Origin: Chloroflexota bacterium
GTDB lineage: Bacteria > Chloroflexota > Anaerolineae > Aggregatilineales > UBA3940
Length of the DNA: 12,987 nt
NCBI GenBank assembly: GCA_024643825.1
Contig: JAHEME010000027.1
Coordinates: 1-12,987 of the forward strand
Direction: 5' to 3'
Below, in pieces: positions 1 through 7,169 of the stretch. Made by a program: the position numbers and the translations under genes. The notes beneath the pieces were generated by a model, which was not told the origin of the DNA, did not search any database, and saw only the letters and a list, made by a program, of their open reading frames with translations. How positions within the stretch are numbered: position 1 is the stretch's first letter; every line of letters begins with the position of its first letter.

Positions 1-1
1 G

Positions 2-337
2 CTGTATATCGTGGTCAGCGGGGCCATCGAATTGAGGATCGCGCTGGATCGGCTCGGCGCACGCCATGCGGGCATCTGTACGCTGGTGGAGGGAGAGATG
101 CTCGGCTGGTCATCGTTAGCCGAGCCGTATACCTACAGGTTGGGCGCTGTTGCCCTGACCGATTCTCGCCTTGCGAAGTGGCAGGGGCCTGATTTCTGCG
201 CGCTCATGGAGAGCAATCCCGCCATCGGCTATATGTTGATGCACCGCATCGCGCAGATCGCAAGTGGTCGAATGCTGGACATCTGTGTGCGGTTTGCCAG
301 TCTGGTGGACGGAGATCGGTGGCAGGGCTTCAATTAG
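2..337 (+). CDS. Cyclic-nucleotide-binding-domain protein, C-terminal part
   Basis: The reading frame is open from the first bases of the window (L-Y-I-V-V-S-G-A-I-E...), so the gene starts upstream and only about 111 residues are visible. The strand order LYIVVSG, then GEMLGWSSL, then a beta strand ending ALTDSRLAKW, then a helix NPAIGYMLMHRIAQI matches the C-terminal half of a cNMP-binding/CRP-type beta-roll, including the phosphate-binding-cassette-like GE-x-x-GW segment. There is no helix-turn-helix after the domain: the protein stops about 20 residues past the last helix, so it is probably a single-domain sensor or the last domain of a larger protein rather than a CRP/FNR-type transcription factor. 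The usual cassette Arg is not obvious, so the ligand is uncertain. The stop codon overlaps by three bases the end of the convergent WD40 pseudogene. Confidence 0.72.
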   Translation: MYIVVSGAIELRIALDRLGARHAGICTLVEGEMLGWSSLAEPYTYRLGAVALTDSRLAKWQGPDFCALMESNPAIGYMLMHRIAQIASGRMLDICVRFASLVDGDRWQGFN

Positions 338-1336
338 CAGATCCTGCACGAACGGTGGCTTGACATTGGCTCCGAGGATTGGCCCCCTGCAGGTGGCAGG
401 CCGAACTGCTCTCGCTCGTTCGGGGTCAACTCGCGGAAGACGCCGCATTCTTTTGCGTACGTGATCAACTCTTCGGTGGACTGCTACACTCGCCAGACCC
501 CAGATCGGGTGGATTGATTGATGGAAAATACTGCGACCGCGATGTACTTCCCATCTGGTGCCCATCGCGGAGTCACCGACCAGTTATTGGGGGGTAGCAA
601 GTGTGAGTAGTTCCTCTCCGGTCGCGGCGTCCCAGATGCGGGTGGTGCCATCGGTGCTGCCAGTGACAAATCGAGTGCCGTCCGGTGACGAAGTCTGCTG
701 GAACACTTGTCCGGTATGCTGATGGATGGTCAGCAGCGGCTCCCCGGTCTGGAAATCCCATATGTTGAGCCGCCTAGACACCTCCACCATGCCATCATCG
801 ATCTTCGTGCCATCAGGGGACCATGATAGACCCCATACAAAATCGCTAGATTCGTTGGGGAATGGGTACGCGCGCGCCAGATCTCCCGTCCCAGCATCAA
901 TGACATGGACGGGGTCTGCACCTGTCATATCGCTAAAGAGAAGACTATTGCCGTCGCCAGCAGATAGTGATCATCGGGGGAAAAGCCGCCGTGCCCTCAC
1001 CGACGATTATCTGGGTGATATTCTATCACCATCTGGCGGGTCTTGATGTCCCACATGACCAGAGTGCCGGGTACGGTATCAGCCCACCACTCGCCCGTCT
1101 GCACCGTGAAATAGCGTGACCAGTAGGTCCAAATGGTGCCAAAATACGAATCCGGCAGGCTGAGAAAGACGGTGCTGGGATCTCCGTTCCAGATGCGTGC
1201 TTCGCTGCCAGCCCCTGCGCTGGCCAGCCAGTTGTCAACGGGTGACTAGGCCAGGGTGGCAATGATATTGCTGTGGCCGTTGAGTTCGGTCAGCACCTCA
1301 CCCGATTCGATCTCCCAGAGTCGGAATCTGTACTAC
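334..1336 (-). pseudogene. Decayed WD40-repeat protein gene
   Basis: Minus-strand reading reveals WD40 blades in several frames. From the 5' side they include LWEIESGEVLTELNGHS, then a stop, then SPVDNWLASAG; FSPDDHYLLA; MTGADPVHVIDAGTGD with LNIWDFQTGEPLL; SPDGTRFVTGSTDGTTRIWD; and WAPDGKYIAVA. The tail STEELITYAKE...RELTPNEREQFGL is typical of Chloroflexota WD40 proteins and ends at a TAA at 334-336. Lesions seen are: TAG at 1246-1248 between LA and SP, where the family usually has an aromatic residue; TGA at 997-999 with compensating shifts around 955-1010; a frameshift at the six-C run (589-594 on plus); and TAG at 484-486 between VWRV and QSTEEL. Another in-frame TAG lies just before the first visible blade, and no upstream WD40 sequence was recognised beyond about 1336, so the 5' end looks lost. 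Flanking genes are intact, which argues against general sequence error. The family acts as a protein-interaction propeller; the original role is unknown. Confidence 0.85.
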
Positions 1337-1434
1337 AAATGGAGCAAGGGCTTTCTCGAAGTGGGCAAAGCCCGGCTACAAGGGGACACCCAGCGTCAGG
1401 CGAGCAGCGAGGGAGTATGAGAACAAACCATAAC

Positions 1435-1466
1435 AAAAAAGGCCCCTGCGGAACGGGGGCCTTTTT
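1435..1466 (-). terminator. Intrinsic terminator after the cold-shock gene
   Basis: A GC-rich inverted repeat (GGCCCC at 1441-1446 and GGGGCC at 1456-1461) is flanked by six A on the left and five T on the right. It therefore works on both strands, but it lies 13 bases past the stop of the minus-strand cold-shock gene, where it gives a stem followed by a T6 run. Confidence 0.88.
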
Positions 1467-1479
1467 CGAAGTGCCTTAT

Positions 1480-1692
1480 TTAGAGCTTGGTGACCATAGC
1501 GGCCTTAGGCCCCTTGTCACCGGGTTCCACTGCGAACTCAATCCGGTCGCCCTCATTGAGGTTGCGGAAGCCTTCAGCCTGGATAGCGGTGTGATGCACA
1601 AAGACATCCTTGCTGCCATCGTCGGGTGTGGCAAAGCCATAGCCCTTCTCGCCGTTAAACCACTTCACAACACCTGTAATACGATCTGCCAT
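1480..1692 (-). CDS. csp: Cold-shock-domain protein (CspA family)
   Basis: A 70-residue protein that is a single cold-shock domain, the usual length of the CspA family. It binds single-stranded RNA and DNA, melts RNA secondary structure and, in characterised relatives, acts as an RNA chaperone and transcription antiterminator. RNP1 is K16-GYGFAT and RNP2 is V30-FVHHTAI, with the conserved WFN at 11-13. The start is MADRITG at 1692 because AAGGAG (1702-1707) lies nine bases upstream and the family begins there. A longer open frame reaches back to 1791 but would translate through a terminator hairpin, so it is not used. The gene is transcribed away from the divergent S1 gene, has a candidate TATAAT box at 1820-1825, and has terminators on both sides, so it is probably monocistronic. 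Family assignment is firm; whether it is cold-induced cannot be told from the sequence. Confidence 0.95.
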   Translation of the reverse strand: MADRITGVVKWFNGEKGYGFATPDDGSKDVFVHHTAIQAEGFRNLNEGDRIEFAVEPGDKGPKAAMVTKL

Positions 1693-1748
1693 GGGAAGTT
1701 TCTCCTTACCCAAACTAATGTGATGTAGATCGGGCAGGGACTTCCAAC

Positions 1749-1775
1749 AAAAAAGCCCGGCGCGAAGGCCGGGGC
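1749..1775 (-). terminator. Intrinsic terminator inside the cold-shock gene leader (candidate attenuator)
   Basis: Read on the minus strand, a GC-rich hairpin (CCCGGC at 1756-1761 pairing with GCCGGG at 1768-1773, loop with UUCG-like sequence) is followed directly by a T6 run at 1749-1754. It lies 56 bases upstream of the cold-shock start codon and downstream of the candidate -10 box at 1820-1825. There is no minus-strand gene upstream that it could terminate, since the next gene is the divergent S1. Either it attenuates cold-shock transcription or it ends a short leader/antisense RNA. Confidence 0.7.
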
Positions 1776-1819
1776 AACTTTTCGATTTCAAGTCTGTACC
1801 TGCACTCTACCTATCAATA

Positions 1820-1825
1820 ATTATA
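1820..1825 (-). promoter_or_regulatory. Candidate -10 box of the cold-shock gene
   Basis: A perfect TATAAT on the minus strand. The matching -35 position (about 1843-1849) reads TCGTCA or TTCGTC, a poor match to TTGACA. If used, transcription would begin near 1813, giving a leader of about 120 bases that contains the hairpin and T-run at 1749-1775. Confidence 0.5.
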
Positions 1826-1964
1826 CCCTAAACCGTAGATTTTGACGAATACTGGGTGCTGCCGATTGCGCTAAATTTCCACGAGGAATTTCACTTTATA
1901 GGTTGACGGATTTTTGGAAAAAGCGTGTCAGGTTCTTGTTGTAGCCAATTAAAAGCGACCCGGC

Positions 1965-1970
1965 TATAAT
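1965..1970 (+). promoter_or_regulatory. Candidate -10 box of the S1 gene
   Basis: A perfect TATAAT 37 bases before the S1 start codon, predicting a leader of about 30 bases that includes the ribosome binding site AAGAGGAG (1991-1998). The -35 position is poorly conserved. Two TTGACG hexamers upstream (1842-1847 and 1903-1908) are not at a standard spacing. Confidence 0.5.
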
Positions 1971-2007
1971 AACGACCACCCCGCGAGGTGAAGAGGAGTC
2001 CGTCCGC

Positions 2008-3546
2008 ATGAATAGTAACGACCAAGTTCTGGACCAGTCTGATTCGGCAGGTCAGGCTGCGGAAACCGAAGTGCCACGTTCGGATGAGGAATCTGCTGCC
2101 ACACACGATGACCAGCCGGAAATTGTCGAATCCCCGATGGTAGAAACCCCATCTGAGGAAGGCGACATGACATCGGATGAGGCCCTGTTTTTAGCGGCCT
2201 TGAATGATGACATGCCCGCTGGCTCCAATGATGATTTCATGCTGACTCCTCTCAAAAGAGGGTCAATCATCAAAGGGACAATTGCGAGTAAAACTGAGTC
2301 CGAAATCATGATTGATGTCGGCGCAAAATCAGAAGGTATGATTTCTGGACGCGAACTGGAGGAATTAGATCAGGAATCCCGTGATGCCCTCAAAGTGGGT
2401 GAGGAAATCTGGGTTTATGTTTCTTCTCCAGAAGATCGAAACGGTCATGCCCAGCTCTCCCTGCGTCGGGCAATGGAAGAGCAAGATTGGATCGACGCAG
2501 AACGCTATCTGAACGAGACTGAGGTCTATGATAGCAAAGTCACCAGTTTCAACAAGGGTGGCCTGATTGTTCGCTTCGGCAAAGTGCGAGGGTTTGTCCC
2601 TGCCTCTCAGGTCAGCCGTGACCGCCGCCGCCGCAGTGTGGGAACCACTCCAGAAGAACGCTGGAGCCCCATGATTGGCGAAGATATCTCCGTTAAAGTG
2701 ATCGAAGTGGATCGTGGGCGAAACCGTCTGATCCTATCCGAGCGTGCTGCCGCGAGAGAACAGCGTGCCGAAAAACGTACCGAGCTTTTGGAGACTCTTC
2801 AGGTTGGTCAGATTCACACAGGCCGGGTGATCAGTCTGGCAGACTTTGGTGCCTTCGTTGATCTGGGTGGTGCAGACGGTCTCATCCATCTATCCGAATT
2901 GTCCTGGCGGCATGTTTCTCACCCGCGCGAAGTGCTGAAAGTGGGGGATGAGATTGAGGTCGAAATCATCCACATCGATCAGGAACGCCAGCGCATCGGG
3001 TTGAGTCACAAGAACCGTCTGGAAGATCCCTGGGATGTGCTCGCCGCCAATTATGCTCCCGATCAACTGGTACAGGCTACGATTACCAAGCTCACCAAGT
3101 TTGGCGCATTCGCTCGTCTGGTGGAGCACCCCGAAATTGAAGGGCTGATCCACATCAGCGAGCTTTCTGACAGACGAGTCGAGCATCCGCGCGAAGTAGT
3201 GAGCGAGGAAGAAGTGCTCACGCTCCGTATCATCCGAATCGATGCCGAGCATCGCCGCATGGGGCTGAGTCTCAAGCGGGTCGATTCAGAAGAATATCTC
3301 AACGACGACTGGCGTACGATAGTCGATGATCTCAACAGTGACGACACTGAAGATCAGGTGATGGATGAAGAAGCAGAAAGTAAGACCGTATATCCGGTTG
3401 CTGAGTCCGGTGATATGGCTGAAACATCTGTAGCGGAGGCTGTCGAGCCTGTCCAGGAAGAGACCTCAGAGGAGACGGAAATGGCGGATGATGCCGACAC
3501 TGTCGAGGCCGACACCTCAGACGAAAAGGATGCCAGCGAGGAGTAA
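2008..3546 (+). CDS. rpsA: 30S ribosomal protein S1-like protein, four S1 domains
   Basis: 512 residues with four OB-fold S1 RNA-binding domains at about 84-154, 171-245, 266-336 and 353-424. Domains 3 and 4 are the most canonical (FGAFVDLGGADGLIHLSEL and FGAFARL...EGLIHISEL, each followed by HPREV and an IGLS or MGLS end strand). Domain 2 carries GFVPASQ as in S1 domain 2. S1 helps the 30S subunit bind and unfold mRNA; four-domain forms are common outside Proteobacteria, while E. coli has six. Both ends are strongly acidic and low in complexity (about residues 1-75 and 435-512), which may limit non-specific RNA binding. The start at 2008 has AAGAGGAG nine bases upstream. The gene stands alone, divergent from the cold-shock gene and closed by a terminator at 3577-3613. 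A different S1-domain RNA-binding protein is possible, but the domain number and order fit RpsA best. Confidence 0.9.
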   Translation: MNSNDQVLDQSDSAGQAAETEVPRSDEESAATHDDQPEIVESPMVETPSEEGDMTSDEALFLAALNDDMPAGSNDDFMLTPLKRGSIIKGTIASKTESEIMIDVGAKSEGMISGRELEELDQESRDALKVGEEIWVYVSSPEDRNGHAQLSLRRAMEEQDWIDAERYLNETEVYDSKVTSFNKGGLIVRFGKVRGFVPASQVSRDRRRRSVGTTPEERWSPMIGEDISVKVIEVDRGRNRLILSERAAAREQRAEKRTELLETLQVGQIHTGRVISLADFGAFVDLGGADGLIHLSELSWRHVSHPREVLKVGDEIEVEIIHIDQERQRIGLSHKNRLEDPWDVLAANYAPDQLVQATITKLTKFGAFARLVEHPEIEGLIHISELSDRRVEHPREVVSEEEVLTLRIIRIDAEHRRMGLSLKRVDSEEYLNDDWRTIVDDLNSDDTEDQVMDEEAESKTVYPVAESGDMAETSVAEAVEPVQEETSEETEMADDADTVEADTSDEKDASEE

Positions 3547-3576
3547 TCCCCGCGATCCAATCAGGTACGCAAAGTT

Positions 3577-3613
3577 GATCCCCGGCTTGAATCCATCGAG
3601 CCGGGGATTTTTG
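3577..3613 (+). terminator. Intrinsic terminator after the S1 gene
   Basis: A perfect 10-bp stem (ATCCCCGGCT at 3578-3587 with AGCCGGGGAT at 3599-3608), an 11-base loop and a T-run at 3608-3612. It begins about 30 bases after the S1 stop codon. Confidence 0.92.
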
Positions 3614-3641
3614 TTGCACTCGCTGGCTTGCCCGGCAGGAC

Positions 3642-4610
3642 GTGTTGTATACTGACCATGATTTCAGTCCCGATTGTGGAAAACCTGTTGTGCTATTAAA
3701 GCACTCGCCTTCACCTGGCTATCCGATCTACCCACTCACCTTCTTGCAAATGTACGAAGTTGCAAGCAAAGGTAGTCAGCCACGTCAGAAGCAGACGGGT
3801 ATGACTGGTGTTTCTCCTGCCTCACAGGGATGGGCGGCAGGATCACTCATGCCTGCCTATTTTCACCTGACAACCTCTGCATATGGACTTTTCATCAAAG
3901 ATCAATTGGTCGGATGGATGTACCTTCGAGGATGGCAACAGGTGCTTTATGTGGAAGTCCTGGGTGTCCTGCCTGAATATCATGGGCAGGGGATCGAGAA
4001 CGCCCTGTTGAGCTTTGGAGAAAACGCGGCACGAGAACTTCGCCGTGGGTGGCTGACGATGACGGTTCCACTTGAGGATATTTCCACAATGCAGGGGCTT
4101 GAAGCGCAAGGGTTTCGCAGGGGGCACTGGCGAGTATTTCACTCAGAACATCCAGTCCCTGAGATCAGTAATGGTCATATCTCCTTGAAGAGAACTGTAG
4201 GATCACCAGCAAGGCGTGCGTATCGCGAGTTTGCCGAGCAAGATCTTCAGGCCAGCGAACCCGACACGGCACTGGTGCAATCATGTTTCCTCCTGCAAGA
4301 CCCATATTATTCACGGTCGGGTCAACACTGGCTAATCGAAACAGAAGGTCGTCAGGTGGGTTTCTTACACTCGCATGGGCCTTCTGCCCACCCGATAATG
4401 ATTCTTACTGCATTACCAGATACCTGGGGATCGCTTGACATGCTTGCCATCGTGAAGAAAGCCCTGGGCACAACAGTCCCTGAAACGCTTGCTATCCGTT
4501 TGGGGAGCAACCGCCACCATGATGCGGCTCGTGCCATTCTGGAACCATTTGGGTTTGAAGAACATCCGGCAGATACTATCAGAATGTTTAAGCGCATTGA
4601 CAACGAATAG
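3642..4610 (+). CDS. GNAT-family N-acetyltransferase, tandem GNAT-like halves
   Basis: 322 residues from a GTG at 3642. The first half holds a recognisable GNAT fold: strands FIKDQLVGWMYL (84-95) and LYVEVLGVLPEY (102-113), then the acetyl-CoA loop HGQGIENALL (114-123) and the closing LEAQGFRRGHW (153-163). The second half (about 228-318) repeats the pattern in weaker form (WLIETEGRQVGFL ... AARAILEPFGFEEH) but lacks an acetyl-CoA loop, so it is probably a structural, non-catalytic copy. The substrate cannot be read from sequence. The start is uncertain: the AGGA before GTG 3642 is only one base away. An internal GTG at 3690 has GGAA about eight bases upstream, follows a TATACT box at 3648-3653, and would give 306 residues beginning just before LLKHSPSPGYP. 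The gene lies 30 bases upstream of the DUF429 gene on the same strand and is probably cotranscribed with it. Confidence 0.8.
   Translation: MLYTDHDFSPDCGKPVVLLKHSPSPGYPIYPLTFLQMYEVASKGSQPRQKQTGMTGVSPASQGWAAGSLMPAYFHLTTSAYGLFIKDQLVGWMYLRGWQQVLYVEVLGVLPEYHGQGIENALLSFGENAARELRRGWLTMTVPLEDISTMQGLEAQGFRRGHWRVFHSEHPVPEISNGHISLKRTVGSPARRAYREFAEQDLQASEPDTALVQSCFLLQDPYYSRSGQHWLIETEGRQVGFLHSHGPSAHPIMILTALPDTWGSLDMLAIVKKALGTTVPETLAIRLGSNRHHDAARAILEPFGFEEHPADTIRMFKRIDNE
3648..3653 (+). promoter_or_regulatory. Possible -10 box for the GNAT/DUF429 pair
   Basis: TATACT lies between the S1 terminator and the GNAT gene, with no good -35 match. If real, transcription would start near 3660, inside the longest reading of the GNAT gene, favouring the GTG at 3690 as start codon. 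Confidence 0.3.
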
Positions 4611-4640
4611 TACTCGAATGAATACGAAGAGGTTGAGATC

Positions 4641-5414
4641 ATGAACGATCAGCCGCCTGTTTTCATTGGCCTCGATACAACGGCTGGTCGTCGTCCGATA
4701 ACACTTGCCGTGTTGGATGGAGCTCTTCGTGTTCTTCGCCTGGAACATCGTTCGTTGGAGAAGGCTGTTCAGACGATCTCTGCATACACAAATGCCTATT
4801 GCGGCGTGGATGCCCCCATTGAGCGCAGCCACATGCTCATGGCAGAGCCGGGCATGCGCTCGCGTCTCGGTCTAGAGCCAAACCAGAAGAATTACGGAAC
4901 CTTTCGTGTGTGCGAATTTGAACTGCGGCGGCGGGGCATACACAGCTACAAGACACCAGTTGATGCACAAAAAGCACCCGGTTGGATGCAGGTAGGATGG
5001 AAGCTCTACGATCAACTACGAGAGGCGGGATATGGAGTTTATCCGCATGGCGGCAGCCAGGTTGTATTTGAAACCTATCCCCATGCATCTTATACAGCGT
5101 TAGTGAAGAAGCGGCCCTACAAAAAAAATACCATCATCGGGCGGGCACAACGCCAGTTGCTGCTCTATCAGGAAGGCATTGATGTACCCGATGCTATGCA
5201 GATTTTCGAGGAATTTACCCGGCATCGATTTCTAATGGGGGACCTTGACTTGAAGGACTTGCTCAGTCATGACGCTCTCGATGCGTTGATAGCGGCCTAT
5301 ACGTCCTTTCTCCTCTACCGAGAGCCGCACAATGTTACCTTGCTGGGTGATCTAGTCGATGGGCAGATCGTTTTGCCTGTTCCCGTGAGTCAACTTCAAG
5401 AGCAATACAAATAA
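4641..5414 (+). CDS. DUF429 family protein (predicted RNase H-fold)
   Basis: 257 residues matching the DUF429 pattern: an N-terminal GLDTTAG (10-16) on the first strand, CGVDAPIE (54-61), ETYPHASY (144-151) and a C-terminal HDALDALIAAY (210-220). The family is predicted to adopt an RNase H-like fold, and the spaced acidic residues D12, D57, E144, D211 and D214 are the likely metal-binding set. A nuclease role is predicted, not proven, for the family. The start has GAAGAGG (4626-4632) eight bases upstream. It follows the GNAT gene after a 30-base gap and probably shares its transcript. Its end faces the convergent DUF2179 gene nine bases away with no evident intrinsic terminator between them. 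Family assignment is fairly sure; biological role unknown. Confidence 0.85.
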   Translation: MNDQPPVFIGLDTTAGRRPITLAVLDGALRVLRLEHRSLEKAVQTISAYTNAYCGVDAPIERSHMLMAEPGMRSRLGLEPNQKNYGTFRVCEFELRRRGIHSYKTPVDAQKAPGWMQVGWKLYDQLREAGYGVYPHGGSQVVFETYPHASYTALVKKRPYKKNTIIGRAQRQLLLYQEGIDVPDAMQIFEEFTRHRFLMGDLDLKDLLSHDALDALIAAYTSFLLYREPHNVTLLGDLVDGQIVLPVPVSQLQEQYK

Positions 5415-5423
5415 TCTCCGGAG

Positions 5424-5951
5424 CTAACTTCTCCCCGATCCCAGGAACCCACGTGAAACCCTGCGAGTCTCTTCAACTGTAACAAACGCTTTCGGGTCAA
5501 TATCTTCTACCATCTCCGCAATGCGACCTGCATCACGCTTTTGCACGACGGCATGTACCAGTCCAACCGTCCCATGCGACCCCTCACCGGAAGTGCGCGT
5601 CGCGCCAAACCCGGCTGCACGGATCGCCTCTATGATTGGCAGCGACTTTCCCATTGAGATTACGGTGACGGTCGAATAGCCTTTGATAAATCGCTCTTCG
5701 ATCTGGGTTCCCACCCACGTTCCTACAGCGAACCCAAGGCTGTAAGCGCCAAGATTCCACAAATTATCTAAATGGGTAGCGACCTGCCCGAACGTGATAG
5801 CAAATGCCAGTGCTTCGGTGAAAGCGAGCACAGCGACAAACAGTGCATTTGCGCGTCCCATAATAAGAACGCGGACAGTCGAGATAGCGATGCTCAGGAC
5901 GCGCACAACAAAGATCATGAGCGCCCCAAGGATGGGGTTACTGAAAAACAT
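5424..5951 (-). CDS. DUF5698/DUF2179 membrane protein (UPF0316 type)
   Basis: 175 residues, the usual size of UPF0316 proteins. Three hydrophobic helices at about 5-31, 35-57 and 64-84 form the membrane half; the segment VLSIAISTVRVLIMGR is the family's signature-like first helix with its conserved Arg. A cytoplasmic alpha/beta domain follows (about 90-165: TVISMGKSLPIIEAIRAAGFG...GLVHAVVQKRD...), corresponding to DUF2179, which is also found in YitT-type proteins. Function is unknown; a ligand-sensing or transport role has been guessed for related proteins. It is the last gene of a minus-strand run, starting 29 bases after the aminotransferase stop. The ribosome binding site is weak (GGAG at 5963-5966, 11 bases upstream), which fits translation coupled to the upstream gene. 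Confidence 0.87.
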   Translation of the reverse strand: MFFSNPILGALMIFVVRVLSIAISTVRVLIMGRANALFVAVLAFTEALAFAITFGQVATHLDNLWNLGAYSLGFAVGTWVGTQIEERFIKGYSTVTVISMGKSLPIIEAIRAAGFGATRTSGEGSHGTVGLVHAVVQKRDAGRIAEMVEDIDPKAFVTVEETRRVSRGFLGSGRS

Positions 5952-5980
5952 AAATTCTATCGCTCCATAGGAGGAGATAG

Positions 5981-7141
5981 TTACCCATGCCTCCGCATGA
6001 ATCGTTCAATCCGTTCCAGGGCTTCTTCAATTTTCTTGTAGGAGGTAGCATAAGAGCAGCGAACAAACCCCGTTCCGCTTGCGCCAAAGGCGCTTCCCGG
6101 CACAACGGCCACCCGTTCTTCCTGAAGCAGTTTCTCTGCGAAGGTAGTGTCATCAAGGCCAGAGGCTTCAATGGAAGGGAAGGCATAAAATGCGCCGTAT
6201 GGTTCAAAGGTCTCAAGGCCCAGGCGGTTCATCCCTTCGACAATGAGACGGCGACGGCGGTCATACTCTGCGACCATCTCTTTAACAAAGGGATCACCTT
6301 CCTCCAGAGCTGTTGTCGCTGCAATCTGCGCCATTGTGGGAGCCGACATAATCGTATACTGGTGAATCTTCCGCATAGCAGCCAGCAATTCGCCCGGCGC
6401 AGCTGCGTAACCGATTCGCCAGCCCGTCATCGCATAGTCTTTGGAAAATCCCCCAAGCGTGATCGTCCGTTCGCGCATCCCCGGCAGCCCCGCGAAGCAG
6501 ATGTGTTCGACACCATAGACAAGCTGATCATAAATCTCGTCAGAAATCACCACGAGATCATGCGCCTCAGCGATTGTGGCTACTTCTAGCAGCTTTTCCC
6601 GCGTCATCACTGCCCCGGTGGGGTTGTTTGGGTAGCCAATGAGAATAGCTTTTGTCTTCTCAGTGATAGCCGCTTCGATGCTGGCTCCAGTCACCTGAAA
6701 GTGATCGGCGAAATACGTAGGAATCGGAACAGGCTTTCCACCTGCGAGAGTGACTTCGGGCATGTAAGAAACAAAGCATGGTTCCGGGACGATCACCTCA
6801 TCACCAGGGTCAAGAATCCCGGACAATGCCAGATACAGTGCCTCTGATACTCCCACCGAGATGAGGATTTCATCGTCTGGATCGTAGCGCACCCCGTAGA
6901 GCCTGTGCAGATGATTACTCAATACCTGACGTAGTTCCAGGATGCCAGAGTTGGAAGTGTAGTGTGTCTCGCCTTCTCGTAAAGAACGAATACCCGCCTC
7001 TAGAAACGGGCTGGGCGTGACAAAATCTGGCTCCCCGATTCCCAGAGAGATGACGTCATCCATCGTGGCGGCAATATCAAAGAACTTGCGGATCCCAGAT
7101 GGCGGGAGGTTCTGAATCCGTTCGGCAACAAAATTGCGCAT
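5981..7141 (-). CDS. PLP-dependent class I/II aminotransferase
   Basis: 386 residues, full length for fold-type I aspartate-aminotransferase-like enzymes. Hallmarks in order: LGIGEPDF (33-40), YTSNSGILELR (61-71), PNNPTGAV (171-178) with the cofactor-ring Asn173, SDEIYDQLVY (200-209) with Asp201 and Tyr204, GGFSKDYAMTGWRIGY (230-245) with the Schiff-base Lys234 and phosphate-binding Arg242, and FVRCSYA (359-365) with the substrate-carboxylate Arg361. The layout resembles the PatA/aspartate aminotransferase group, but donor and acceptor specificity cannot be fixed from sequence. The enzyme is cytosolic. The start has AGGGAG (7149-7154) seven bases upstream. It sits 28 bases after the nucleotidyltransferase stop and 29 before the membrane-protein start, so the three genes are likely one transcript. 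All catalytic residues are present. Confidence 0.93.
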   Translation of the reverse strand: MRNFVAERIQNLPPSGIRKFFDIAATMDDVISLGIGEPDFVTPSPFLEAGIRSLREGETHYTSNSGILELRQVLSNHLHRLYGVRYDPDDEILISVGVSEALYLALSGILDPGDEVIVPEPCFVSYMPEVTLAGGKPVPIPTYFADHFQVTGASIEAAITEKTKAILIGYPNNPTGAVMTREKLLEVATIAEAHDLVVISDEIYDQLVYGVEHICFAGLPGMRERTITLGGFSKDYAMTGWRIGYAAAPGELLAAMRKIHQYTIMSAPTMAQIAATTALEEGDPFVKEMVAEYDRRRRLIVEGMNRLGLETFEPYGAFYAFPSIEASGLDDTTFAEKLLQEERVAVVPGSAFGASGTGFVRCSYATSYKKIEEALERIERFMRRHG

Positions 7142-7169
7142 GAAAGTGCTCCCTGAAAGAACGAGCCAG

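Noticed and set aside
116..565. Minus-strand open frame across the cNMP domain and the WD40 tail
   Set aside because: It is out of frame with the recognisable WD40 tail (STEELITYAKE...) and has no recognisable domain of its own.
484..1248. TAG recoding (read-through as Trp) to rescue the WD40 gene
   Set aside because: TAG ends the GNAT gene (4608-4610) and the membrane-protein gene (5424-5426) as a normal stop, and the WD40 gene also has frameshifts and a TGA that recoding would not cure.
1346..1373. GGGCTTT/AAAGCCC inverted repeat upstream of the WD40 remnant
   Set aside because: Seven-base stem with a long loop and no T-run; could easily be chance.
1273..1728. Plus-strand open frame over the cold-shock gene
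   Set aside because: It is antisense to a clear cold-shock domain and resembles no protein family.
1693..1791. 33-codon N-terminal extension of the cold-shock protein
   Set aside because: The extension reads through a GC-rich terminator hairpin, has no family similarity, and the start at 1692 has a good ribosome binding site.
5416..5423. CTCCGGAG palindrome between the convergent DUF429 and DUF2179 genes
   Set aside because: Only eight bases, with no loop or T-run; too short to call a terminator or site.
5987..6589. Plus-strand 200-residue open frame
   Set aside because: Fully antisense to the aminotransferase, whose catalytic residues are all intact; composition is unlike a real protein.
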